This document shows positions 8,537-17,220 of a stretch of DNA of 64,000 nucleotides, in pieces. This stretch comes from Mycolicibacterium sp. J2 (GTDB lineage: Bacteria > Actinomycetota > Actinomycetes > Mycobacteriales > Mycobacteriaceae): positions 306,270 through 370,269 of the forward strand of contig NZ_JAPFPY010000010.1 in the NCBI RefSeq assembly GCF_026240945.1, written 5' to 3'. The notes beneath the pieces were generated by a model. It ran no database searches and was not told the origin of the DNA. It saw nothing but the letters and a program-made list of their open reading frames with translations. How positions within the stretch are numbered: the first letter of the stretch is position 1; each line of letters opens with the position of its first letter. The position numbers and the translations under genes are program-made.

Positions 8537-9433
8537 ATGGAGCTGTTGGACACCGACACCCCGGACGGCACTGCCATCGCCCTGCACGCCCGTCCCGTGC
8601 ACTTCGACCTGGCCGACGTGCCAGCGCATTACGTCTACGGATATCCCGTCGCCACGCACCTCTACAACGGGCTGAGCCTGCTGCTGCCCGCCGGCGAGGA
8701 GTGGTTCATCACCGTCCTGAAAGAGGCGCTGCCGCACATCCAGGACGAGAAGCTGCGTGAGGATGTCATCGGTTTCATGGGCCAGGAGTCCATGCATGCC
8801 AACGCCCACGTGGGACTCAACGAGTACCTGACCCGCCACGGTATCGACCCCGCCCCGATGATCGAGCGGGCCAACTGGGTGTTCGGCCACCTGCTCGGCC
8901 CCCGCCAGACCGCCGGCGAGGAAGCGCACAACTATCTGGTCGAGCGGCTGGCCGTGATCGCCGCACTGGAGCACATCTTCGCCTTCCTCGGTGACTGGGT
9001 GCTCAACGCCGATCAGCTCAACGACACCACCGTCCACCCGGTGGTGCTCGACCTGCTGCGCTGGCATGGGGCCGAGGAAGTCGAGCACCGCATGGTCTCG
9101 CATGACGTGCTGCACTACTTCGACGGAAGCTACCTCCGCCGGGCCCGCGCCCAGGTGGTCGTCGCCCCGGTCCTGCTGTACCTGATCTGGCAGGGGATCC
9201 GATACCTCATGCGCGTCGACCCCAACGTCGCCATGTCACGCAGGCAACGGAAAATTGTGTGGCGCAAGCTTTTCCGTTCCGCCCATCGTGGCGTGACACC
9301 GCCCATCCGGCATCTCGTGCTGCGTGCCCTGCAGTACTTCTCGCCGTGGTATCACCCCGGCGACGTCGGCGACACCGCACAGGCCGTGGCGTACCTGGCG
9401 TCCTCGCCGGCCACCCGGCCCGTCGCGCAGTGA
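8537..9433 (+). CDS. PF10118-type putative metal-dependent (diiron-like) protein
   Basis: A 298-residue all-helical protein of the family annotated as predicted metal-dependent hydrolase (PF10118). Conserved carboxylate and histidine residues suitable for metal binding are visible: E in FMGQESMHANAH, E and H in AALEHIF, and E..EH in GAEEVEHRM. Their spacing resembles ferritin-like diiron proteins. The next gene starts inside its stop codon and encodes a flavin and 2Fe-2S reductase. This makes an oxygenase or desaturase role with a dedicated electron donor a reasonable inference, against the hydrolase label. Function has not been shown by anything in the sequence. Confidence 0.75.
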   Translation: MELLDTDTPDGTAIALHARPVHFDLADVPAHYVYGYPVATHLYNGLSLLLPAGEEWFITVLKEALPHIQDEKLREDVIGFMGQESMHANAHVGLNEYLTRHGIDPAPMIERANWVFGHLLGPRQTAGEEAHNYLVERLAVIAALEHIFAFLGDWVLNADQLNDTTVHPVVLDLLRWHGAEEVEHRMVSHDVLHYFDGSYLRRARAQVVVAPVLLYLIWQGIRYLMRVDPNVAMSRRQRKIVWRKLFRSAHRGVTPPIRHLVLRALQYFSPWYHPGDVGDTAQAVAYLASSPATRPVAQ

Positions 9434-10497
9434 AGCACGTGCCGCCGGTCGGCGCGCCTATCGACGACCGGGCCATCAACGTGGTCGCCACGGTGCTCGA
9501 CAAGTTCTGGCTGCGTCCGGTGACGCGCAAGGGCTACACCGATCACCGTGCCGTGCGCAGCCCGGATGACCCGATGACGCTGGTGCTCACCGAACGGGTC
9601 GTGGTCGCCAGCGACAACGACGTGGTGGCACTGACTTTCGCCGACCCGACGGGCGCCCAGCTACCGGCCTGGCAGCCGGGATCGCACCTCGATCTGCACC
9701 TGCCGTCCGGCCGGCGACGGCAGTACTCGCTGTGCGGTGACCCGCAGGACCGGTCCGGTTATCGCATCGCGGTGCGCAAGATCCCGTCCGGCGGCGGCGG
9801 TTCGCTGGAAATGCATGCGCTGGCCGAAGGGGACTCCGTCACGGTTCGCGGGCCGCGCAACGGCTTTCCGTTCATCCCGCATCCGCGGGTGCTCTATCTG
9901 GCCGGTGGCATCGGAATCACGCCGATCCTGCCCATGGTGCGCGCCGCCCAGCGGTTGGGTCTGGACTGGCATTTCGTGTACTGCGGCCGCAGTGCCGACA
10001 CCATCCCGTTCCTCGACGAGATGTGGCAGTGGGATCCGGCGCGGGTCACCATCCGCCTCGACGAGGAACACGGCATCCCCACCGCCGATGATCTGTTGCG
10101 GGACGCACCACGAGCCGGTGCGGTGTACGTGTGCGGGCCCCCGCCGATGATCGAGACGGTGCGCCACGGGTTCGGCCGAACTGATTCCACTGCACTGTAT
10201 TTCGAGAGATTCAGCGCACCGCCGGTGGTCGACGGCAGTCCGTTCGAGGCGGAGTTGGCCAGCACCGGTGAGGTGGTCCCCGTGGCGGCCGACGAGACGC
10301 TACTGCAGGCGCTTACCCGGGTGCGGCCCGATATCGCGTACTCGTGCCGACAGGGCTTCTGCGGTACCTGCAAGATCGGCGTGCTCGCCGGAACGCCCGA
10401 TCACCGAGACAACCGGCTGACCGACGACGAACGTCAGTCCTCGATGCTCACCTGCGTATCACGTTCGCTCTCACCGCGTTTGGTGCTCGACGTATAG
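9430..10497 (+). CDS. phthalate-dioxygenase-type ferredoxin reductase (FMN/2Fe-2S)
   Basis: A 355-residue reductase with three parts: a flavin-binding barrel (RQYSLCGDP), an NAD-binding domain (AGGIGITPILPM, then YVCGPPPMIE) and a C-terminal plant-type 2Fe-2S ferredoxin domain with the cysteine pattern C-x4-C-x2-C and a later TC. It transfers electrons from NAD(P)H to a partner oxygenase. The GTG at 9430 overlaps the previous stop as GTGA, showing translational coupling with the PF10118 gene, its likely partner. An upstream in-frame start was rejected because it lies inside that gene. The last 64 bases overlap the convergent end of aftD. Confidence 0.87.
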   Translation: MKHVPPVGAPIDDRAINVVATVLDKFWLRPVTRKGYTDHRAVRSPDDPMTLVLTERVVVASDNDVVALTFADPTGAQLPAWQPGSHLDLHLPSGRRRQYSLCGDPQDRSGYRIAVRKIPSGGGGSLEMHALAEGDSVTVRGPRNGFPFIPHPRVLYLAGGIGITPILPMVRAAQRLGLDWHFVYCGRSADTIPFLDEMWQWDPARVTIRLDEEHGIPTADDLLRDAPRAGAVYVCGPPPMIETVRHGFGRTDSTALYFERFSAPPVVDGSPFEAELASTGEVVPVAADETLLQALTRVRPDIAYSCRQGFCGTCKIGVLAGTPDHRDNRLTDDERQSSMLTCVSRSLSPRLVLDV

Positions 10498-13400
10498 ACC
10501 ACCGTCGACGCGGCCAGCATCGCCACCGCGATCAGCGCCGGCAGTTGCACCCACGGGGAATGGCCGACGTAACCGTCCACCGACCGCCACGGATACCGGG
10601 ACAGCGCCGCACCGGCGACGATCAGGCCCGCGGCACAGGTGCCGACCGTCACCAGCTCCAGCGGTCGTGGCCGTTGCCGCAGCAGATACCGGGCGCCGAG
10701 TGCCACCGCGACCACCACCGCACCGGCCACCCCGCTGATCACCGCGCCGGCCGCCACGGCCAGGCCGCCCAGCACGACCGGCCGCGGCTGCCACGGGTGC
10801 ACGGGCTCACCGGCGCGGGGGCGCCGGATCGGCAGCAGCGCAAGCAATGCCAAGATCGGCAACAGGCCCAGCCCACCGAACAGGCCGACGCGGTAGGCGG
10901 CGTTCGACGGGAAGGTCAGGGTGATCGGACCCGACGTGCCCGCGGGGATCACCCAACCCTGCTGCCACCCGTTGACGGTGATCGGCTTCAGGTCGCCACC
11001 ACCGGTGGCATGGGCAACCCAGCCCGGGTTACGGCTCTCGGGCACCACAAGGATCCGGTCCCGGTCGGACGCCGTGACGTCGATCTCCCGACGGTCCGGT
11101 CCCCACTGTCCGATGCGCGCGGGGGCCGTCGGCGCCGGACGTAGGTCGCTGGAACCCGGCGCGGCCAGCGCGACTCCGTCGACGAAGAACGACGGACCGG
11201 GACTGATGAGCAATTCCTGTTGCCCCGCGGGCAGCGCGATCGGCCGGCTCTGGCATGCGCTGGCGGCGATCGGCTCGCCGTCGAGCAGCGCGCCGACGGT
11301 GGTGGTGATCGAGGTCTGTATGAACTGGCCGGCCACCCCGATGATCGGCCCCTGCCCGCAGGGCAATGTGATGACACGCTTGCGGTTGGCCGCACCGTCG
11401 GCGGCGGCGATGGGACGGTGGTCCCGGTCCAGTGCCGTCACCTCGGCCAGCCCTGGCGGCTTGAGCTGGTCGAAACCCAGTGCGTTGCGGTCGATCACGT
11501 CACGCCAGTCCAGGATGGACACGGTGATGGTGTCGGTCACGCGGGGCTTGAGATCGACGGTCTGGGCTTTGGTGCCGGCCAGCGGTCGCACCTGCGGTCC
11601 GTCTCCGAGGTCGATGGCCACCATGGTCGGATGCGCGGGCAGTTCCGAACTGCTCGGCGCCAGCATCAGCGCGGAAACCTCCGCGGGCCGTGGCAGCTTG
11701 AGGGTGAGGCTGGGGGCGGTCTTGAACTGCACCACATTCTGCGGTGCGGTCCACGCCGTGCTCGGATCCCCGTCGGCGGCCGCGTATGCCGAACCGAGTA
11801 CGTCGATCGGGTCGGCGTCACCGGTGGCGCGCGCGGTACCGGGCATCGCGATCAGGTCGGCAAGCCGCGGACCCTGGCGGGCCCGGACCCAGACGGTCGG
11901 GGTGACCGACGTGGCCGAGGGCACGGTCAGCGTGCGGCTCAGGTTCACCGGCTCCTCGGGGGCCAGTGCCATCGCCGCGGCGCACCGCACCCCGTCCGGC
12001 GCCGCCGCGCATCCGGGCTGGCCCTGCAACTCGGTGCCGAGATCCCATTGCGCCACTGCCGATCCCGCGGGCGGCCCGGGGACGTCGACGGTATGGCGCA
12101 GGTTGACCGGATGGGCGAAACCGGAGGCGTCGTACTGGGTGACCGAGAAGTCGGTGATGCCGAACTGGACCCCGGGGGAGCCGTCGTTGGTGCCGACGGC
12201 GGTGATCCGCATCCACGGCGTCTCGCCGTAGGGCAGTGCCACCGACAGCGGCTTGCCGGGCTGGTCGAACCGCAGGGTGGTGGTGCCGTTGGCGGTCGAC
12301 ACCTCGATCCGGCGTACTTGTGCCCCGACGGCAGTGGCGCTCGGGGTGATGGTCAGTGAGGCGTTGGTGATGGGGTGGTCGAAGTCGACCTGCAGCCACT
12401 GTCCGACCGCGGTTTGCAACGCGTTGGAGACCCAGCTGGTCGACGAGTCCCCGTCGACGGCCGCAGCCGGGCCCGTCGACGGCGAAACGTTGGGCAGTGC
12501 CGTGGAATCCGATGCCGAGCTGGACGCGGTGATCCGGCCCCCGGACCATTGGCCATAGACCGGGTCGGTGCCGGCGGGATAGTCCATCACCCGGTTGAAG
12601 GTGTGCCGCGGATCGTCCGGGGAGCGCACGGCCGAGGAATGGTTGTCCACCCGGCCGTAGTCGGTCTCGCGTGCCAACGGCGTGTCCGTGACGGTGACCA
12701 GCGGGGCCGGCAGCCCGGCACGCTGGGCGTCGGCCGTCAGCAACATCGGGCCCAGCGGCTCTTTGCCCAGCAGTCGGCGCCGTTCGTTGAGGCGCAACAA
12801 GGCTTCCGGCCCGCCGTCCACCCGGGCCACCGTGTCGGTGTCCGTCACATAGGGGCCGGTGACGGCGTTGCGCACGCGATAGATCTCCACCGCCGGATAC
12901 CGCGGCCGCAGCCCGCTGTCGGCGACGAATCCTTCCAGCAGGCCGGCCCCGACGGGCTCCCCGAAGGCGGCGACCTTCGTCAGGCCGGGGGAGTGGTCCA
13001 CGGCGCGGTGCACCAGCAGTGGCCGCGCCGACCGGGACGTCTCGGGATCCAGGTCGTTTCGCACCACCAGATAGGAAATGCCTTGCTGGGCAAGGGTGTC
13101 GGCGAGACCGGCGGACGGGCGGCCGGCCGCGAACAGGCGCTGCACCGAATCCAGCGCGCGGATGGTCTCCGGCGGGGTGAGCGGAATGGAATCCCGTACC
13201 CCCCATGGGCTGTCGCCGAGGACCTGCAGTGGTTCGTCGTGGGTGTTGCCCCAGGTCTGGGTGGCGAACGGAGCGCCGGGGGCCACCAGCACCCGGCCCC
13301 GGTCGGTGTTGTGCTCGTCGAGCCAGCGGGCCGTGTCGTGCCAGTACTGCGGAATGGCGCTGAAGCTGCCGGCCGGGGTGAGCCGGCCGGTCCAGGCCAG

Positions 13401-14774
13401 CGACGACCCGGCGGCCAGCGCGGCCAGCACGACGATGGCCACCGCCACCCGCCGGTCCTTTTCCGGATGCGTCCACACCGGCAGCCACACCGTGCGGGGC
13501 GCGCTGCCCGGCAACGGAACCCGGCCCAGCAGATGGGCCAGCCCCAGTGTGAGCGGCAGCCGGATCAAGGGTTCGAGTTTGTGCACGTTGCGCAGCGGTG
13601 TGCCGCCGGCGTCCAGGAACAGTTGCACCTGGTGGGCGATCGGCGAACCCAGCCCGCCGGAATAGCCCGCCGCCAGCGCGACGGTCCCGATCAACAGGAT
13701 GGCGATCAATCGCCCGCGCGCCGGCATGGTCTTCATCGCCAGTCCGGCCAGCCCCGCGGCCGCGACGAGGGTGGTGGCCAGCACCGCCACCGATCCGGTG
13801 ACCAGGGAGGAGCCGGCGGTTGCGGTGGTGGCGACGAACGGTGTCCAACTGTCGGTGCCCCGCAACACCTCGGTCAGCGACAACCAGCTGGTGGTGACGC
13901 CCGAGGATTCGATGTAGTCGAGGAACGGTGGGCTGATCCGGCCCAGCAGTACCAGCGCCACCGCCCACCAGGTGACGGCCAGCACCGTGCATACCGCCCA
14001 CCACGCGGTGAACCGCCACCACTGCCGGTTCGGTCGGTGGGCGGCCCACCAGATGACCGCCGCCAGGCAACCGGTCAGGGTGGCCACCGCGTTCACCGCG
14101 CCCATCAACGCGACGGCTACCGCGGAACGCGCGGCCAACGTCCGGACTCTCGGATCGCCGCGCATCACCAGGATCACCGGCAGCAGCACCCACGGGGCCA
14201 GCATCATCGGCAACGTCTCCGACGAGATGGCGCCCAGGGTGGTCAGCACCCGCGGGGACAGGGCGAACGCCGTCGCCGCGATGATCCGGGACGTCGGACT
14301 GCCGATGCCGAGCGCCTCGGCCACCCGGAGCAGTCCCCAGAAACCGGCCGTCAGCAGCAGCGCCCACCACAGGCGCTGGGTCAGCCAGCCGGGCAGCCCG
14401 ATCAGGTCACCGAGCAGGAAGAAGGCTCCGTGCGGGAACAGATAGCCGTACGCCTGGTTCTGCGCCTGGCCGAACGGCAGGTCGCTGTTCCACAGGTTGG
14501 CCGCGCGGGCCAGAAACCGCAGCGGGTTGGCGGTGAGATCGAGTTTGGTGTCCGGCGAGATGCGGCCCGGGGACTGCGCGAGGCACAGGATCAGTGAGAC
14601 AAGGCCGACCAACCACAACCAGCGACGGGACAGCGGGGCGGGGGTGAGCGAAGCGACGGGGACAGATCCGGGGGCGAGCGAAGCGACGGGGACAGATCCC
14701 TGTCCGGCGGTTGCCCCGGGGTTAGGCCCGGTCGCCGTATTCAACGCGGTTGAGCACGGATGACGCCGGGTCAC
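10434..14774 (-). CDS. aftD: AftD, alpha-(1->3)-arabinofuranosyltransferase
   Basis: A very large membrane glycosyltransferase (1,446 residues from the GTG at 14774) that adds alpha-1,3-linked arabinofuranose to arabinogalactan and lipoarabinomannan on the outer face of the inner membrane, using decaprenyl-phospho-arabinose. About ten N-terminal helices follow the typical SPGRISPDTKLDLTANP loop. The middle is a long periplasmic part with discoidin-like carbohydrate-binding regions (STSWVSN near residue 775, STAWTAP near 1,010). Helices return near residues 1,270-1,430. The start is uncertain: GTG 14774 and a TTG near 14745 both lie inside the small upstream gene. A 30-base tandem duplication encodes a 10-residue repeat near the N-terminus. 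Confidence 0.93.
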   Translation of the reverse strand: MTRRHPCSTALNTATGPNPGATAGQGSVPVASLAPGSVPVASLTPAPLSRRWLWLVGLVSLILCLAQSPGRISPDTKLDLTANPLRFLARAANLWNSDLPFGQAQNQAYGYLFPHGAFFLLGDLIGLPGWLTQRLWWALLLTAGFWGLLRVAEALGIGSPTSRIIAATAFALSPRVLTTLGAISSETLPMMLAPWVLLPVILVMRGDPRVRTLAARSAVAVALMGAVNAVATLTGCLAAVIWWAAHRPNRQWWRFTAWWAVCTVLAVTWWAVALVLLGRISPPFLDYIESSGVTTSWLSLTEVLRGTDSWTPFVATTATAGSSLVTGSVAVLATTLVAAAGLAGLAMKTMPARGRLIAILLIGTVALAAGYSGGLGSPIAHQVQLFLDAGGTPLRNVHKLEPLIRLPLTLGLAHLLGRVPLPGSAPRTVWLPVWTHPEKDRRVAVAIVVLAALAAGSSLAWTGRLTPAGSFSAIPQYWHDTARWLDEHNTDRGRVLVAPGAPFATQTWGNTHDEPLQVLGDSPWGVRDSIPLTPPETIRALDSVQRLFAAGRPSAGLADTLAQQGISYLVVRNDLDPETSRSARPLLVHRAVDHSPGLTKVAAFGEPVGAGLLEGFVADSGLRPRYPAVEIYRVRNAVTGPYVTDTDTVARVDGGPEALLRLNERRRLLGKEPLGPMLLTADAQRAGLPAPLVTVTDTPLARETDYGRVDNHSSAVRSPDDPRHTFNRVMDYPAGTDPVYGQWSGGRITASSSASDSTALPNVSPSTGPAAAVDGDSSTSWVSNALQTAVGQWLQVDFDHPITNASLTITPSATAVGAQVRRIEVSTANGTTTLRFDQPGKPLSVALPYGETPWMRITAVGTNDGSPGVQFGITDFSVTQYDASGFAHPVNLRHTVDVPGPPAGSAVAQWDLGTELQGQPGCAAAPDGVRCAAAMALAPEEPVNLSRTLTVPSATSVTPTVWVRARQGPRLADLIAMPGTARATGDADPIDVLGSAYAAADGDPSTAWTAPQNVVQFKTAPSLTLKLPRPAEVSALMLAPSSSELPAHPTMVAIDLGDGPQVRPLAGTKAQTVDLKPRVTDTITVSILDWRDVIDRNALGFDQLKPPGLAEVTALDRDHRPIAAADGAANRKRVITLPCGQGPIIGVAGQFIQTSITTTVGALLDGEPIAASACQSRPIALPAGQQELLISPGPSFFVDGVALAAPGSSDLRPAPTAPARIGQWGPDRREIDVTASDRDRILVVPESRNPGWVAHATGGGDLKPITVNGWQQGWVIPAGTSGPITLTFPSNAAYRVGLFGGLGLLPILALLALLPIRRPRAGEPVHPWQPRPVVLGGLAVAAGAVISGVAGAVVVAVALGARYLLRQRPRPLELVTVGTCAAGLIVAGAALSRYPWRSVDGYVGHSPWVQLPALIAVAMLAASTVVYTSSTKRGESERDTQVSIED
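14641..14700. repeat. 30-bp tandem duplication inside the aftD 5' end
   Basis: Two head-to-tail 30-base units (14641-14670 and 14671-14700) differ at only two positions. Read on the minus strand in the aftD frame they give two copies of a decapeptide (GSVPVASL followed by AP or TP). The unit contains the palindrome-like core GAGCGAAGCGACGGGGACAG. It sits before the first membrane helix, so it probably does not disturb the enzyme. Confidence 0.8.
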
Positions 14775-14895
14775 CCGACTGCACCGGCGGCTTGGTGTCC
14801 TGCTGGATCATCAGCGTCACACCGAAGATCGCGGCCGCACCCAGCAAAAGGCCGACGACGATGCTGGCCGCGGCGGGCACGACGAACCGATCCAT
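14722..14895 (-). CDS. small single-helix membrane protein upstream of aftD (Rv0236A-like)
   Basis: A 57-residue protein read from the ATG at 14895: MDRFVVPAAASIVVGLLLGA, then a hydrophilic tail containing PPVQSGDPASS and ending EYGDRA. One membrane helix spans residues 5-29. It is the same size and place as the small gene Rv0236A in M. tuberculosis. Its 3' end overlaps the probable aftD start by about 50 bases, so the two are likely cotranslated. Its function is unknown; a role in assembling or stabilising AftD is only suggested by proximity. Confidence 0.75.
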   Translation of the reverse strand: MDRFVVPAAASIVVGLLLGAAAIFGVTLMIQQDTKPPVQSGDPASSVLNRVEYGDRA

Positions 14896-14925
14896 GCCGT
14901 CAACCTAGCACGGGGAAATGTGACT

Positions 14926-14983
14926 GCGAGGGTGCACACAGACCCTCGGCACCCCGCAAAACCCGATCTGGGTGCACGTTCGG
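14926..14983. repeat. dispersed palindromic element, copy 1
   Basis: This 58-base element begins GCGAGGGTGCACACAGACC and ends GATCTGGGTGCACGTTCGG. Two related elements with the same ends and length lie at 33999-34055 and 34976-35034. Its ends are partly complementary, allowing a stem. It sits in the divergent region between the small membrane gene and lpqI. Confidence 0.6.
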
Positions 14984-15047
14984 TACGCCACCGGCGGTCG
15001 ACGGGTGTTCCCCGGCCGATGCTGTGCGGCGACTAAGGTCACGTGGC

Positions 15048-16190
15048 ATGCCGATGTCCCGCACCCTGGGTGCCCTGACAGCGCTGTCCACATTGTTGCT
15101 GGGCTGCTCCCACTCCGAACCTGCCGCGTCGCCGGTGAGCAGTAGCGTCACCCCGGCATCGACCAGCGCACCGCTGGCTCCCGCCCCGGCCGAGGCACTG
15201 CCGCTGTGCGGTGACGTCACCACCATCCCGCTGCGCGAGAAGCTGGCCCAGTTGCTCATGGTCGGCGTCACCGACGCCGCCGACGCCAAGGCCGTGGTGA
15301 CCAACTACCACGTCGGCGGCATCTTCATCGGCAGCTGGACCGACAAATCGATCTTCGGTGACCTCAAGGGGATCACCGAAGCGGCGTCCGCGCTGCCGCT
15401 GGCGGTCAGCGTCGACGAGGAGGGCGGCCGGGTGTCACGGCTGGCCGACATGATCGGCGTGCAGCCCTCGCCGCGGGTGCTGGCCCAGACCAAGACGCCC
15501 GACGAGGTGTATCAGATTGCGCTGCAACGCGGTCAGGCGCTGCGCGGACTCGGCATCACCGTCGACTTCGCCCCCGTGGTCGACGTCACCGAGGAATCCG
15601 ACGACGAAGTGATCGGGGACCGGTCCTTCGGTTCGGACCCGGCCAAGGTGACCGAGTACGCCGGCGCCTACGCCCGCGGGCTGCGCGACGGCGGTGTCAC
15701 GCCGGTGCTCAAGCACTTCCCCGGGCACGGTCACGGCTCGGGTGATTCCCACACCGGTGGGGTCACCACCCCGCCGCTGGATGCGCTGAAGGCCGACGAC
15801 CTGGTGCCGTACCGGACGCTCACCACCGAGCCCGGTGTCGCGGTCATGGTCGGGCACCTGCAGGTTCCTGGACTGACCGGCACGGACCCGGCCAGCCTCA
15901 GTGGCGCCGCCTATGGCCTGCTGCGCTCCGGCGGCTATGGCGGACCGGGCTTCAACGGGGTGGTGTACACCGACGACCTGTCCAGCATGGCGGCCATCAA
16001 CGCCCGCTACGGCGTGGCCGAGGCGGTGCTGCGGGCACTGCAGGCCGGCGCCGACGTCGCGTTGTGGGTGACCACCGGTGAGGTGCCCGCAGTGCTGGAC
16101 CACCTGGAGAAGGCGGTCAACGCGGGTCAGCTCGCGGTGCCGCGATTGGATGACTCGCTTCGCCGGTTGGCGGCGACGAAATGTGGATAA
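15048..16190 (+). CDS. lpqI: LpqI, GH3 beta-N-acetylglucosaminidase lipoprotein
   Basis: A secreted lipoprotein that removes N-acetylglucosamine from peptidoglycan turnover products. The 380-residue protein has a signal peptide with the lipobox LLLGC (acylated Cys20). The GH3/NagZ signatures follow: KHFPGHG at residues 222-228, the Asp-His pair in GDSHTGG near 233-235 and the nucleophile region TDDLSS near residue 309. The ATG at 15048 gives the proper signal peptide, so the longer open frame was not used. It keeps its M. tuberculosis position next to aftD. The following alcohol dehydrogenase starts 10 bases after its stop and may be cotranscribed. Confidence 0.92.
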   Translation: MPMSRTLGALTALSTLLLGCSHSEPAASPVSSSVTPASTSAPLAPAPAEALPLCGDVTTIPLREKLAQLLMVGVTDAADAKAVVTNYHVGGIFIGSWTDKSIFGDLKGITEAASALPLAVSVDEEGGRVSRLADMIGVQPSPRVLAQTKTPDEVYQIALQRGQALRGLGITVDFAPVVDVTEESDDEVIGDRSFGSDPAKVTEYAGAYARGLRDGGVTPVLKHFPGHGHGSGDSHTGGVTTPPLDALKADDLVPYRTLTTEPGVAVMVGHLQVPGLTGTDPASLSGAAYGLLRSGGYGGPGFNGVVYTDDLSSMAAINARYGVAEAVLRALQAGADVALWVTTGEVPAVLDHLEKAVNAGQLAVPRLDDSLRRLAATKCG

Positions 16191-16200
16191 TCTGAGGCGC

Positions 16201-17214
16201 ATGACCACACATCGCGCCGTACACGTTGCCTCCGCCCAGGCCCCGCTCGAGCTCGTCGATGTCGAGACGTCGCCGCCGGCGGCCGGGCATGTGCGCATCG
16301 ACGTGGCGGCCTGCGGAGTGTGTGGCACCGACCGCGAATTCGTGGCCGGACACTTCCCCGGCCTGACCTGGCCGTTGACCCCTGGCCACGAGATCGCCGG
16401 CACTATCGCCGAAATCGGTTCCGGTGTCGAAGGTTTCGCGGTCGGTGATCGGGTGGCGGTTGGCTGGTTCGGCGGCAACTGCAACCACTGCGGGCAATGC
16501 CGCAAGGGTCAATTCATCCACTGCGAGAACGGTCAGGTACCCAGCTGGCAGTACCCGGGCGGGTACGCGCAATCGGTCACCGCGCCGGCCACCGCGCTGG
16601 CCCGCATCCCCGACGGTCTGTCCTTCGTCGACGCCGCGCCGATGAGTTGCGCGGGCGTCACCGTCTACCACGCCCTGCGTTCGACGCACGCGGTCGCCGG
16701 GGACCGCGTCGCCGTGCTCGGTGTCGGCGGCCTCGGACATCTCGGCATCCAGTTCGCCCGTGCCATGGGGTTCGAGACCGTCGCCGTCGCGCGCGGCGCC
16801 GACAAGGCCGACGACGCCCGCCGGTTCGGCGCCCACCATTACGTCGACTCCACCGCCGCGGATGTCAGCGAGGCGCTGCGCGCGCTCGGCGGTGTCGCGG
16901 TGGTGCTGGCCACCGCCGCCAACTCCACCGCGATCGGCCAGACGGTCGGCGGGCTCAACCCGCGCGGCGAGCTGGTGGTCATCGGGGTGTCGGCCGACCC
17001 GCTGCCCATCAGCCCGCTGGATCTGATCAACCCGGCGCTCACGGTGGCCGGTCATCCGTCGGGAACCGCCGCCGATATCGAGGACACCATGAATTTCGCT
17101 GTCCTGCACGATGTTCGGGCGCAGATCCAGGAGTACCCGTTGGAGCAGGCGGCCGATGCGTATGCCGCCATGGAACACGGCCGCGCCCGCTACCGCGGGG
17201 TCATCACGATCTGA
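16201..17214 (+). CDS. zinc-dependent alcohol dehydrogenase
   Basis: A 337-residue medium-chain dehydrogenase/reductase. Catalytic zinc ligands are visible at Cys38-x2-Cys41 (CGVCGTD) and in PGHE near residue 63. The structural zinc loop is the cysteine cluster CNHCGQC plus a later Cys, and the NAD-binding motif is GVGGLGHLG near residue 180. The ATG at 16201 lies 10 bases after lpqI. It converges with the decarboxylase gene, with 6 bases between stops. It resembles mycobacterial AdhA-type enzymes for primary alcohols or aldehydes. The substrate is not predictable. This gene is not between Rv0237 and Rv0238 in M. tuberculosis, so it belongs to the accessory block. Confidence 0.9.
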   Translation: MTTHRAVHVASAQAPLELVDVETSPPAAGHVRIDVAACGVCGTDREFVAGHFPGLTWPLTPGHEIAGTIAEIGSGVEGFAVGDRVAVGWFGGNCNHCGQCRKGQFIHCENGQVPSWQYPGGYAQSVTAPATALARIPDGLSFVDAAPMSCAGVTVYHALRSTHAVAGDRVAVLGVGGLGHLGIQFARAMGFETVAVARGADKADDARRFGAHHYVDSTAADVSEALRALGGVAVVLATAANSTAIGQTVGGLNPRGELVVIGVSADPLPISPLDLINPALTVAGHPSGTAADIEDTMNFAVLHDVRAQIQEYPLEQAADAYAAMEHGRARYRGVITI

Positions 17215-17220
17215 GTCGGT

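Noticed and set aside
11220..14597. Long open frames on the plus strand opposite aftD (about 380 and 740 codons)
   Set aside because: They are antisense to a well-supported gene, are rich in Arg, Gly, His and Gln as expected of high-GC shadow frames, and show no domain.
14641..14700. CRISPR-like or VNTR array
   Set aside because: Only two 30-base units without spacers, in frame inside aftD; called a tandem duplication.
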